Positions 33,944-42,154 of a stretch of 64,000 nt of DNA are shown in pieces; positions within the stretch are counted from its first letter, which is position 1, and every line of letters begins with the position of its first letter. This DNA is from Brevibacillus brevis NBRC 100599 (lineage in GTDB: Bacteria > Bacillota > Bacilli > Brevibacillales > Brevibacillaceae). The notes under the pieces were generated by a model. That model searched no databases and had not been told where the DNA came from. It was given only the letters and a program-made list of their open reading frames with translations. The stretch spans positions 2,425,501 to 2,489,500 of the forward strand of contig NC_012491.1 in NCBI RefSeq assembly GCF_000010165.1, read 5' to 3'. A program made the translations under genes and the position numbers.

Positions 33944-35116
33944 ATGCTTACCTCGTATTTTTGTGACATGCATATTCACATCGGTGGTACGTGGACGGGT
34001 AAACCTGTGAAAATAACGGCTTCTCGCCAAATGACTCTCACCAAAATTTTGGAGGAGGCCTCAGATAAAAAAGGGATGGATGTCATTGGGATTATCGATG
34101 CACATTCGCCGGAGGTTCAGGATGAGCTGGTAGATCTGTTGGAAAAGGGATTAGCGACTGAACAGGCGGATGGAGGAATTTCCTACAAAGATACGTTGTT
34201 AATCTTGGGGTGCGAAGTAGAAATCAAAGAGCCAGGACGTGGTGCAGCTCATTTTCTCGTTTATTTGCCGAAGCTGCAAGAAATGAAGCAATTTACCGCA
34301 TGGCTGTCTGAACGCTGCAAAAATGTGCAATTAAGCTCTCAGCGTATTTACACCTCACTAAGGGAATTGCAAGCCTGTGTCCACCAATTGCAGGGCCTTA
34401 TGATCCCGGCCCATATTTTTACGCCACATAAAGGGATGTACGGAAGTTGTACAGATGCGATGGCAGAAGTGCTTGATCCTTCGCTCGTTTATGCGGTTGA
34501 GCTGGGATTGAGCGCCAATACCACAATGGCGGACCGCATATCCGAGCTCCATGACAAAACCTTTCTCACAAACTCAGATGCCCATTCTCTGGCGAAGATA
34601 GGCCGGGAATATCAAGCGATGCATATGCAAGAGCGTTCTTTCGCAGAGTGGGTGAAAGCGATTAAGCGCATCGGTGGAAGAGGGGTTCATGTGAATTATG
34701 GTCTGCATCCCGAGCTTGGAAAGTACCATCAAACGGCTTGCCAAGGGTGCCAGTCCTTACTCGCGGCGGATGCCTCAGGCAAATGTCCGGAATGCGGCTT
34801 CCAACGAATTGTGCGAGGGGTTGCAGCGCGTATTGATCAGCTGGCGGATGTAGAGGCTGGCCAGCATCCGACGTTCCGTCCTCCTTATATCGAGCAAATC
34901 CCGTTGGAATTCATTCCGGGAGTTGGTCCGAAATTATTGGATAAGCTGTATCGGTCGTTTGGTACACAGATGAACGTGCTGCATCGTGCGACCGAAGAAG
35001 AGCTCACCCATGTGGTCGGCGAGAAAATCGCTTCACTTATCGTACAAGCACGAGAGGGAAAGCTCTCCATTCAAAAGGGCGGAGCCGGTACTTACGGGAA
35101 AATCGTCCCGATGTAG
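33944..35116 (+). CDS. endoQ: Endonuclease Q family protein
   Basis: 390 residues; ATG 33944 gives an N-terminus like known EndoQ (CDMHIHIGGTWTGKPVKIT). PHP-type metal domain with HIHIG and DAHS near 20 and 60, a zinc finger CQGC...CPECG (about 265-285), and a helix-hairpin-helix IPGVGPKLLDKLY (about 330). EndoQ, described in archaea and Bacillus pumilus, nicks DNA 5' of deaminated bases (uracil, hypoxanthine, xanthine) and AP sites. It begins 5 bases after nudF; the pair may serve nucleotide and DNA damage clean-up. Confidence 0.9.
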   Translation: MLTSYFCDMHIHIGGTWTGKPVKITASRQMTLTKILEEASDKKGMDVIGIIDAHSPEVQDELVDLLEKGLATEQADGGISYKDTLLILGCEVEIKEPGRGAAHFLVYLPKLQEMKQFTAWLSERCKNVQLSSQRIYTSLRELQACVHQLQGLMIPAHIFTPHKGMYGSCTDAMAEVLDPSLVYAVELGLSANTTMADRISELHDKTFLTNSDAHSLAKIGREYQAMHMQERSFAEWVKAIKRIGGRGVHVNYGLHPELGKYHQTACQGCQSLLAADASGKCPECGFQRIVRGVAARIDQLADVEAGQHPTFRPPYIEQIPLEFIPGVGPKLLDKLYRSFGTQMNVLHRATEEELTHVVGEKIASLIVQAREGKLSIQKGGAGTYGKIVPM

Positions 35117-35120
35117 GTTG

Positions 35121-35149
35121 TCATAGGGTGGAACTCGTCCGCATAAGCT
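35121..35149 (+). promoter_or_regulatory. candidate sigma-E promoter of spoIIM
   Basis: TCATAGG (35121-35127), 14 bases, CATAAGCT (35142-35149). Against KMATATT and CATACAHT these match 5 of 7 and 6 of 8. B. subtilis spoIIM is a sigma-E gene. Confidence 0.5.
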
Positions 35150-35183
35150 GTACAGTAATCAGCCAAGCGGGAGGCGACGAAGC

Positions 35184-35810
35184 GTGCGTTCACGAGTCGG
35201 ACAAACTATCCAATCCTATGCGAAAGAGCATCAGTCACTCTACTGGTTCACGATCGTCCTGTTTACGATGGGCATTATTTTCGGAGCCGTCCTCGTCAAT
35301 TCACTGCCATTATCACAGAAGCAGGAGCTGTACGGTTTTCTGCAATATTTTTTCAACAGTCTTGGCAGTGATGGCATCCCTGAGACCAGTGCCCATTTTC
35401 AGCAGGCGTTTGGTCATTATGCCAAAACCATAGCGATCATGTGGGTGCTGGGATTATCCATTATTGGGTTGCCTATGATTTTGTTGATGCTCTTCTTAAA
35501 AGGAGTCGTGGTTGGTTTCACTGTTGGTTTTTTGGTGAGTCAGCTCCAATGGCAAGGGGTAACATTTGCCATGGTGGGTGTTCTCCCGCAAAATTTATTA
35601 GTCGTCCCTGCCCTTTTTATTGTAGGCGTCAGCGGAATTTCGTTCTCGCTTCGACTCATACGGACGAGAGTGCTAAGTAAAAGGGATGTCATCATGCCGC
35701 ATTTTATGGGCTATACCGTTCTTGTACTTAGCATGCTGGCGGTATTAACGATTGCAGCCTTGTTTGAAACCTTCATCTCCCCAAGGCTGATGCAGCTCGT
35801 ACTTAATTAA
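35184..35810 (+). CDS. spoIIM: Stage II sporulation protein M
   Basis: Part of the SpoIIDMP engulfment machine in the mother-cell membrane; holds SpoIID and SpoIIP. 208 residues from GTG 35184 (GGGAGG at 35169-35174). Five or six membrane helices, including MWVLGLSIIGLPMILLMLFLKGVVVGFTVGF. It keeps the B. subtilis order nudF-(...)-spoIIM-fur. Confidence 0.95.
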   Translation: MRSRVGQTIQSYAKEHQSLYWFTIVLFTMGIIFGAVLVNSLPLSQKQELYGFLQYFFNSLGSDGIPETSAHFQQAFGHYAKTIAIMWVLGLSIIGLPMILLMLFLKGVVVGFTVGFLVSQLQWQGVTFAMVGVLPQNLLVVPALFIVGVSGISFSLRLIRTRVLSKRDVIMPHFMGYTVLVLSMLAVLTIAALFETFISPRLMQLVLN

Positions 35811-35820
35811 GAATAATTCT
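35810..35820. promoter_or_regulatory. Fur/PerR-like palindrome upstream of fur
   Basis: AGAATAATTCT, an 11-bp palindrome about 20 bases before the -35. Its AT-rich symmetry recalls PerR and Fur boxes; B. subtilis fur is under PerR. The match is short. Confidence 0.35.
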
Positions 35821-35839
35821 CAGGTAAGAACTTATGCAT

Positions 35840-35869
35840 TTGACTTATTCGATGCCCCTCTACTATAAT
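35840..35869 (+). promoter_or_regulatory. sigma-A promoter of fur
   Basis: TTGACT (35840-35845), 18 bases, TATAAT (35864-35869). Confidence 0.75.
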
Positions 35870-35904
35870 AGGAACAGGTTTCATGCGAGCGGGGAGGGGC
35901 ATTA

Positions 35905-36369
35905 ATGTTGGAAGAAAAATTAGAGAAAATTAAGCAGCAGTTGCATTCACAAAACTACAAGCTGACACCACAGCGTGAAGCCACTGTTCGCGTGTTGTTG
36001 GAGAATGAAGAAGATCATTTGAGTGCGGAAGATGTTTACTTGCTGGTGAAGGATAAAGCACCGGAAATCGGGCTTGCAACCGTATACAGGACATTAGAGC
36101 TGTTGAGCGAACTGAAGATCCTTCATAAAATGAATTTTGGCGATGGCGTAGCTCGTTACGATCTTCGTGATGATAATGCTGCCTATCACCATCATCACCT
36201 CATTTGCCTTAATTGTGGTACGGTGGATGAAATTTTTGAAGATCTGCTTGTCACAGCAGAAGAAAAAGTCAAGAATGTTTACAACTTTTATATTACCGAC
36301 CACCGATTGACCTTCTACGGGATCTGCAATCGTTGTGTAGATAAAGTGAACGTGGAGGACTTCAAATAA
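35905..36369 (+). CDS. fur: Ferric uptake regulator Fur
   Basis: 154 residues; winged helix (LTPQREATVRVLLE, 20-85) and metal-sensing dimer domain with the HHHHLICLNCG cluster and the second structural CxxC (ICNRC). Fe2+-bound Fur represses iron uptake. The order spoIIM-fur-yqzK-xerD as in B. subtilis identifies it as Fur rather than PerR or Zur. Confidence 0.94.
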   Translation: MLEEKLEKIKQQLHSQNYKLTPQREATVRVLLENEEDHLSAEDVYLLVKDKAPEIGLATVYRTLELLSELKILHKMNFGDGVARYDLRDDNAAYHHHHLICLNCGTVDEIFEDLLVTAEEKVKNVYNFYITDHRLTFYGICNRCVDKVNVEDFK

Positions 36370-36374
36370 AGTCG

Positions 36375-36408
36375 ACTTCTCTGGGAACGGAGAAGTTTTT
36401 CTTTTTTC
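36375..36408 (+). terminator. terminator after fur
   Basis: ACTTCTCT (36375-36382) pairs with GGAGAAGT (36389-36396), then TTTTTCTTTTTT. Confidence 0.85.
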
Positions 36409-36525
36409 CTTGGGAGCTTTTGTAATGGCAGACCTATTCCTGTGGAATCCTAGGAGAGGATCGATTCGAATGGAGTAGGGGACAAGTGCATATAAATGAA
36501 AGAAAGTCTGTAAGGAGGCTTACGG

Positions 36526-36765
36526 ATGAAGGTCTCTTATCGCCGCTTGATGGAGGGGCTTCGTTTCTTGCTTTTATTCATTACCTGTACCTTGCTCTCC
36601 TATGGCATCATTACATTGCTGGCGGACAAATTTCTCCCGGCAAACCCTTATCATGAACCGCATGGTAACGCGGTGAAGGTAGTAAAAGTGATCAATACCT
36701 CTCAGACACAGGATTTTGACGGATATGTCGCACGACTACAGCTCTTTTTTTTAACGGGAGAGTAA
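36526..36765 (+). CDS. yqzK: DUF4227 membrane protein (YqzK-like)
   Basis: 79 residues, AAGGAGG upstream. One membrane helix (about 13-32), then an outer segment with NPYHEPHGNAVKVV and a YVARLQLFFLTGE end. Sits between fur and xerD as yqzK does in B. subtilis. Function unknown. Confidence 0.85.
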   Translation: MKVSYRRLMEGLRFLLLFITCTLLSYGIITLLADKFLPANPYHEPHGNAVKVVKVINTSQTQDFDGYVARLQLFFLTGE

Positions 36766-36858
36766 TGCAGGTTTGAGTTTTTTATCTGGAGAAGCAGGAG
36801 TTTCTTTTTCTTTGTGGAAAGCTATACAAGATACTTATCAGCTAGAAGGGGACACTTC

Positions 36859-37746
36859 ATGGACAGTCTGATTGATCAGTTTATTCATTTCCTGACTGTG
36901 GAGAAAGGGTTATCGAGAAATACCCTGGAATCCTATCAACGGGATATGGTGGCCTTTACCTCGTATTTACAAGAGCAAGGTGTCACTCGCGTAGAGGATT
37001 CTACTCGGACGCACATCATTGGGTACTTACTTGTTTTACGGGAAAAAGGACGTGCTACAGCAACGCTTTCTCGCAACATGGCATCGATACGGGCGTTTTA
37101 TCAGTTTCTCATTCGGGATAAATACATAGATAAAGATCCATCCATCCATCTGGAAACACCGAAGATCGAGAAACGCTTGCCGAAAGTGCTCTCTGTTGAG
37201 GAAGTGGAACGTCTTTTGGAAAGTCCTCCTGTCAATCATCCTGCCGGGCTGCGGGACAAGGCAATGCTTGAGCTCTTATATGCGACAGGCATTCGTGTCT
37301 CGGAGTTAGTCAATCTGGATAGTGCTGATGTGAATCTGGATATGGGCTTTGTCAAATGCTTGGGAAAAGGATCAAAAGAGCGAATCATTCCGTTAGGCTC
37401 AGTTGCCATTCAAATGGTTCGCCACTATTTGCAGGCAGGGCGCCCCAAGATGGTAAAAGGAACTGGCGATACTGCATTATTTCTGAATCACTTGGGCAAA
37501 CAAATTACACGGCAAGGTTTTTGGAAAATTATTAAGCGATATGCCCAAAAATCAAACATCCGTGCTGAGATTACACCCCATACGCTTCGCCACTCTTTTG
37601 CCACTCATTTATTGGAAAATGGAGCCGATTTGCGCTCTGTTCAAGAGATGCTTGGGCATGCTGATATTTCAACTACCCAGATTTACACACATGTAACCAG
37701 AACGCGGATTAAGGATATCTATGCCAAGACACATCCGCGAGCATGA
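36859..37746 (+). CDS. xerD: Site-specific tyrosine recombinase XerD
   Basis: Works with XerC at dif to resolve chromosome dimers. 295 residues from ATG 36859 (AGAAGGGGA upstream), the size of other XerD proteins; a longer frame to 36814 has no support. N-terminal SAM-like core-binding domain (1-90) and catalytic domain with Arg in [12 protein letters not shown], Lys, [19 protein letters not shown] and the nucleophile Tyr in TTQIYTHV. Gene order (RipX in B. subtilis) identifies it as XerD, not a mobile integrase. Confidence 0.95.
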   Translation: MDSLIDQFIHFLTVEKGLSRNTLESYQRDMVAFTSYLQEQGVTRVEDSTRTHIIGYLLVLREKGRATATLSRNMASIRAFYQFLIRDKYIDKDPSIHLETPKIEKRLPKVLSVEEVERLLESPPVNHPAGLRDKAMLELLYATGIRVSELVNLDSADVNLDMGFVKCLGKGSKERIIPLGSVAIQMVRHYLQAGRPKMVKGTGDTALFLNHLGKQITRQGFWKIIKRYAQKSNIRAEITPHTLRHSFATHLLENGADLRSVQEMLGHADISTTQIYTHVTRTRIKDIYAKTHPRA

Positions 37747-37764
37747 GTATGAAAAAACGATCGA

Positions 37765-37787
37765 CTCCGCCTGATTGTCGGGCGGAG
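37765..37787 (+). terminator. hairpin after xerD
   Basis: CTCCGCC (37765-37771) and GGCGGAG (37781-37787), followed by AAAAATTTT, not a clean T run; may be a partial terminator. Confidence 0.5.
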
Positions 37788-37805
37788 AAAAATTTTCTGA
37801 ATCAG

Positions 37806-37819
37806 GTCAGACGTCTGAC
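37806..37819. promoter_or_regulatory. palindromic operator upstream of deoB
   Basis: GTCAGACGTCTGAC is a perfect 14-bp palindrome about 45 bases before the deoB start, with a weak CodY-like sequence (AATTTTCTGAATCAG, 37791-37805) directly in front. Probably the control site for the nucleoside operon; the regulator is unknown. Confidence 0.55.
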
Positions 37820-37864
37820 GACTTGATGATAGAAATGAATGACTGGTAAACAGGAGGCGTTAAG

Positions 37865-39037
37865 ATGCAGTATTCTCGAGTTTTTCTGATCGTCATGGAC
37901 AGCGTAGGGATTGGCGAACAACCTGATGCGCCTAAGTTCAATGATGCAGGAGCGAATACCTTAGGTCATATTGCGGAACGAGTGGCAGGATTTTCATTGC
38001 CCAACCTGCAAAAATTGGGTTTGGGAAATATAGCACCACTAAAAAACGTTGAACCAGTAGCAGCTCCTATGGCCCATTATGGGAAAATGCAGGAAATCTC
38101 CATGGGGAAAGATACGACGACGGGTCATTGGGAAATCATGGGTCTGCATGTGTCTACTCCGTTTAACACGTATCCAGACGGATTTCCCCAAGAGTTGATC
38201 TCGGAATTTGAGCAGCGTATCGGTCGCAAGGTGCTCGGGAACAAAGTCGCTTCTGGAACAGACATTCTCGACGAGCTTGGCGAAGAGCATATGAAAACGG
38301 GTGCAGTGATTGTCTATACATCTGCGGATAGTGTATTCCAGGTGGCAGCACACGAAGAGATCGTTCCGCTTGAAGAGCTGTACCATATTTGCGAGGTAGC
38401 CCGTGAGTTGACGCTTCGTGATGAATTCGCCGTTACTCGTGTCATCGCGCGTCCATTTTTGGGGCAGCCAGGCAATTTTAGCCGCACAGCAAATCGTCAT
38501 GATTATTCCGTGAAACCATTTGCTCCGACAGTCATGAATCGTCTGCAAGATGCTGGTCTTTCTTCTATTGCCATTGGCAAAATCAGCGACATCTACGCTG
38601 AAGAGGGTGTTACCCAATCTATCCGTACCAAAGATAACATGGATGGTGTAGATCAAATTTTGGGCACGATGAAACAATCGTTTACGGGACTTTCCTTTGT
38701 CAATCTCGTGGACTTCGATGCGAAGTTCGGTCATCGCCGTGATCCAGAAGGGTATGGTCAGGCATTGATGGAGTTCGACGCTCGTATTCCAGAGCTTTTG
38801 GAAGCGCTACAAGAAAATGATTTGCTGGTAATCACGGCAGACCATGGTAACGATCCTGTACATCATGGCAGCGACCATACCAGAGAATACGTTCCGCTGC
38901 TTGCTTATCACAAGGGTATTCAAGCTGGACAACATTTGGGTATCCGCGAGACATTTGCGGACTTGGGTGCGACCATCGCAGACAATTTTGGAGTAACTGC
39001 TCCCGTGATTGGGAAGAGCTTCCTTAATCGTTTATAA
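37865..39037 (+). CDS. deoB: Phosphopentomutase
   Basis: Converts ribose 1-phosphate and deoxyribose 1-phosphate to the 5-phosphates (drm in B. subtilis). 390 residues of the alkaline-phosphatase fold: [10 protein letters not shown] near the start, the metal-phosphorylated Thr in [10 protein letters not shown], and late ligands [17 protein letters not shown]. First gene of an operon with pupG and pdp; AGGAGG nine bases upstream. Confidence 0.96.
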   Translation: MQYSRVFLIVMDSVGIGEQPDAPKFNDAGANTLGHIAERVAGFSLPNLQKLGLGNIAPLKNVEPVAAPMAHYGKMQEISMGKDTTTGHWEIMGLHVSTPFNTYPDGFPQELISEFEQRIGRKVLGNKVASGTDILDELGEEHMKTGAVIVYTSADSVFQVAAHEEIVPLEELYHICEVARELTLRDEFAVTRVIARPFLGQPGNFSRTANRHDYSVKPFAPTVMNRLQDAGLSSIAIGKISDIYAEEGVTQSIRTKDNMDGVDQILGTMKQSFTGLSFVNLVDFDAKFGHRRDPEGYGQALMEFDARIPELLEALQENDLLVITADHGNDPVHHGSDHTREYVPLLAYHKGIQAGQHLGIRETFADLGATIADNFGVTAPVIGKSFLNRL

Positions 39038-39097
39038 AGGTAAAGTAAAAATAAACATTTATATAATAGAAGAAACACAAAAAAGGAGAGAGTTAAA

Positions 39098-39907
39098 TTG
39101 GCAAATTTCCATGACGCAGTAGCATATATCGAACCGAAATTGACAGAAAAACCAACCATTGGTCTCGTACTCGGATCAGGACTTGGTGTATTGGCAGATG
39201 AAATCGAAAACCCAGTGATCATTCCTTATCATGAAATCCCTGGCTTCACTGTGTCCACCGTTGTCGGCCACAAAGGACAACTCGTGATTGGTAAGCTGCA
39301 AGGCAAACAAGTCGTTGCCATGCAAGGTCGTTTCCACTTTTATGAGGGGCATGGACTGGATGCTGTTGTTTTCCCAATCCGTGTCATGAAGCTGCTCGGC
39401 GTAGAGACTATTATGGTGACCAATGCGGCTGGCGGAATTAACGAAGGCTACAATCCAGGCGACCTCATGCTGATTTCCGATCACATCAACATGACGTTCC
39501 GCAATCCTTTGATCGGTGCAAATGATGAACAACTGGGAGCGCGTTTCCCGGATATGTCTGAGGCTTATTCCAAACAGCTCCGCAAGCTCGCTCATGAAGT
39601 TGCGTCCGAGCAAGGAATCCAGCTTCGTGAAGGTGTATACGCAGGTTTGCTAGGTCCTTCCTACGAAACTCCTGCGGAAATCCGTATGCTTCGCCTGTTA
39701 GGCGGGGATGCTGTAGGGATGTCAACTGTACCAGAAGTAATCGTGGCACGACACATGGGTGTGAAGGTGCTCGGTATTTCGTGCATTAGCAACATGGCAG
39801 CAGGTATTTTGGAACAGCCTCTGTCCCATGATGAAGTTATGGAAACAACAGAGAAGGTCAAATCTCAATTCTTGGCTCTGGTCAACGGTATCGTAGCCAA
39901 ACTGTAA
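39098..39907 (+). CDS. pupG: Purine-nucleoside phosphorylase (trimeric type)
   Basis: Splits guanosine, inosine and deoxy forms to base and (deoxy)ribose 1-phosphate. 269 residues from a TTG start at 39098 with AAAGGAGAG upstream. GSGLGVLAD phosphate loop, GRFHFYEGH, MVTNAAGGIN and the EVIVARHMG end segment of the PNP I family. Feeds deoB. Confidence 0.96.
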   Translation: MANFHDAVAYIEPKLTEKPTIGLVLGSGLGVLADEIENPVIIPYHEIPGFTVSTVVGHKGQLVIGKLQGKQVVAMQGRFHFYEGHGLDAVVFPIRVMKLLGVETIMVTNAAGGINEGYNPGDLMLISDHINMTFRNPLIGANDEQLGARFPDMSEAYSKQLRKLAHEVASEQGIQLREGVYAGLLGPSYETPAEIRMLRLLGGDAVGMSTVPEVIVARHMGVKVLGISCISNMAAGILEQPLSHDEVMETTEKVKSQFLALVNGIVAKL

Positions 39908-39931
39908 GTAACGGATTCGGAGGGATTAACA

Positions 39932-41239
39932 ATGCGTATGGTCGATATGATCGCCAAAAAACGTGATGGCGGAGAACTGACAACAGAAGAGATTCAATTT
40001 CTGGTGACAGGCTATACAGATGGAAGTATTCCTGACTACCAAATGTCCGCATGGGCAATGGCAGTCTTTTTCCGTGGCATGACGGCGAGAGAGACGGGAG
40101 ATCTAACCTTGGCAATGGCAGGGTCAGGCGAACAGCTTGACCTGTCTTCTCTACAAGGAATTAAGGTAGACAAGCATAGTACAGGCGGAGTAGGGGACAA
40201 AACTACTCTTGTTGTTGCGCCACTGGTAGCGGCAGCGGGTATTCCTGTGGCAAAAATGTCTGGAAGAGGCCTTGGATACTCAGGAGGCACTATCGACAAG
40301 TTGGAGTCCTTCGCAGGTTTTGAAGTAGAGCGCACACGCGAGCAATTTTTGCAGCAGGTGCGTGATATTGGCGTGTCCGTAATCGGACAGTCTGGCAATC
40401 TGACACCTGCCGATAAGAAGCTGTATGCTCTACGTGACGTGACAGCTACTGTAGAGGCTGTGCCGTTGATTGCAAGCTCCATTATGTCCAAGAAGATTGC
40501 GGCTGGAGCAGATGCCATCCTGCTTGACGTAAAAGTAGGGAAGGGCGCTTTCATGAAAAGCATTGAAGAGGCAGAGACGTTAGCAAATGCGATGGTTGCA
40601 ATCGGCAGCCAAGTAGGACGTAAAACGGTGGCGGTTATCAGCGATATGAACCAGCCGCTTGGCTTTGCTGTGGGCAATGCACTGGAAGTGAAAGAAGCGG
40701 TGGAGACACTTGCAGGTAGAGGTCCACGCGATTTGACCGAGCTGGTGTTGTCTATTGGTTCCCGTATGCTTGTAATGGGGGGCCTTGTTGGTGATGTGGA
40801 AGAAGGACGCAAGAAGCTCGAAGACCTGATGGCTTCCGGAAAGGCAGTAGATAAACTGGCGGAAATGGTAGAAGCTCAAGGCGGCAATAAGCAGGACGTC
40901 TATGATTTGTCTCGTCTGCCGCAAGCAAAGATCATTCATACCGTTACAGCCGAACAGGACGGCTTTGTAAGTGCGATTGATGCGGAAGCGATCGGTCATG
41001 CTTCTGTTGTCCTGGGTGCTGGCAGATTGACAAAAGAAATGCCAATTGACTTGGCAGTAGGTCTTGTTCTGCACAAAAAACGCGGGGATCAGGTGAAGGC
41101 TGGAGAAGTTTTGGTCACCATCCATGCCAACGAAGACCAGCTTCTGAAAAATGCGTTGAAAGAAATGGAAGGTGCCTTCCAGATTTCGACGGCAATCGAC
41201 GGAGAACAACCGTTGATCTATAAAATTATCGAAGCATAG
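39932..41239 (+). CDS. pdp: Pyrimidine-nucleoside phosphorylase
   Basis: Splits uridine, thymidine and deoxyuridine. 435 residues: N-terminal helical domain with the MVDMIAKKRDGGELT signature, phosphate-binding KHSTGGVGDKTTLV, and a C-terminal Pyn domain with KKRGDQVKAGE. In B. subtilis pdp is in a different operon (dra-nupC-pdp), so joining it to deoB-pupG is a local rearrangement that makes a compact salvage unit. Confidence 0.96.
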   Translation: MRMVDMIAKKRDGGELTTEEIQFLVTGYTDGSIPDYQMSAWAMAVFFRGMTARETGDLTLAMAGSGEQLDLSSLQGIKVDKHSTGGVGDKTTLVVAPLVAAAGIPVAKMSGRGLGYSGGTIDKLESFAGFEVERTREQFLQQVRDIGVSVIGQSGNLTPADKKLYALRDVTATVEAVPLIASSIMSKKIAAGADAILLDVKVGKGAFMKSIEEAETLANAMVAIGSQVGRKTVAVISDMNQPLGFAVGNALEVKEAVETLAGRGPRDLTELVLSIGSRMLVMGGLVGDVEEGRKKLEDLMASGKAVDKLAEMVEAQGGNKQDVYDLSRLPQAKIIHTVTAEQDGFVSAIDAEAIGHASVVLGAGRLTKEMPIDLAVGLVLHKKRGDQVKAGEVLVTIHANEDQLLKNALKEMEGAFQISTAIDGEQPLIYKIIEA

Positions 41240-41569
41240 ATTGTAGGATGTTAGTTGATCAATCAAATAAAACAAGGCGTGCACAGCACATGGGCACGCC
41301 TTGTTTTATGAGTAAAAATACAGTTTCTCGAAAAAATATTGTTGATTAAATCTAGTTTTTCATATTCAATAGTAAGATGTAAGTCGTTTTTTTATTATAT
41401 AAAAAATATTTTACTGTTCGGATTGACTTTATAAAGTTTTATTATTCTACTTGTCAAATTTCGTTGACACCGCTATCATTTCCGATTACTTTTATTGTAT
41501 TAGACTGTTTGTAAAAGATTGTTGCGAAATTCGTAAAAAAATGATGGAGGTTCCCAGAAAATCGTATTT
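41240..41569 (+). other. 330-base AT-rich intergenic region with terminator and promoter
   Basis: Begins with the pdp terminator (AAAACAAGGCGTGC at 41269-41282 with GCACGCCTTGTTTT at 41294-41307), then very AT-rich sequence. A TTGACA-N17-TACTTT promoter lies at 41464-41492 and would give a leader of about 70 bases for the Lrp-type gene. No gene seen on either strand. Confidence 0.65.
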
Positions 41570-42040
41570 ATGAAAAAGCTGGACCATGTCGACAGACAGA
41601 TTCTGCAAATCCTCCATGAAGATGGGCGTATCCCATATACAGAAATCGCCCATCAGCTAGGCGTGAGTGAAGGAACGATTCGATCACGTATCACTCGCCT
41701 TTTACAAGACGGAGTCTTCCAATTCGTAATACAACCCGATCCAGAGAAATTAGGATTACATGTGCAGGCTATCATCGGGTTAACCACAAAGCTAGGTTTG
41801 CAGAAAGAAGTGGCAGAAAAATTAAGCAAATTTTCTGCAGTACGCTTTGTAGGCGCTTATAGCGGTAAGCACGACTTGATTATCCAAGCGTGTTTCCATA
41901 GTAATGATGAGCTGATCACCTTTGTCAATGAACGACTCTCTCAAATTGAAGGAATTGCAGCTGCGGACGTTTCACTGGAACTGAAGCAGTACAAAGACAC
42001 CTTCTCTTTCGTTCAAGACGACGAGGTGACCCTGCAATGA
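41570..42040 (+). CDS. Lrp/AsnC-family transcriptional regulator
   Basis: 156 residues: helix-turn-helix LDHVDRQILQILHEDGRIPYTEIAHQLGVSEGTIRSRI, then an ACT-like RAM domain that binds small ligands, usually amino acids (FVGAYSGKHDLII). GGAGG is 19 bases before ATG 41570, too far for direct use, but an 11-codon reading frame (ATG 41541 to TGA 41573) overlaps the start as ATGA and may couple translation. It is just before oppA and probably senses amino acids to control uptake. Confidence 0.9.
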   Translation: MKKLDHVDRQILQILHEDGRIPYTEIAHQLGVSEGTIRSRITRLLQDGVFQFVIQPDPEKLGLHVQAIIGLTTKLGLQKEVAEKLSKFSAVRFVGAYSGKHDLIIQACFHSNDELITFVNERLSQIEGIAAADVSLELKQYKDTFSFVQDDEVTLQ

Positions 42041-42105
42041 AAGGGGTTGATGCCTTCCAGCCGAAGTCAAGCAGCTTCGTATAGTTTTCGTTTTTTTTCG
42101 TCCTT

Positions 42106-42120
42106 TATTTTCAGAAAAAA
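42106..42120 (+). promoter_or_regulatory. CodY-like box upstream of oppA
   Basis: TATTTTCAGAAAAAA matches 12 of 15 positions of AATTTTCWGAAAATT. It lies 35 bases before the oppA start, where bound CodY would block transcription. CodY control of opp genes is known in several Firmicutes. Confidence 0.5.
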
Positions 42121-42154
42121 GACAATAAAGAAAAACGTACTGGGGGTTATTGCG

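Noticed and set aside
36859..37746. Integrase of a mobile element
   Set aside because: Gene order (fur-yqzK-xerD-deoB), length and motifs identify housekeeping XerD; there are no attachment sites or phage genes.
37748..37764. cre-like sequence TGAAAAAACGATCGAC before deoB
   Set aside because: Extra base in the left half and poor right half.
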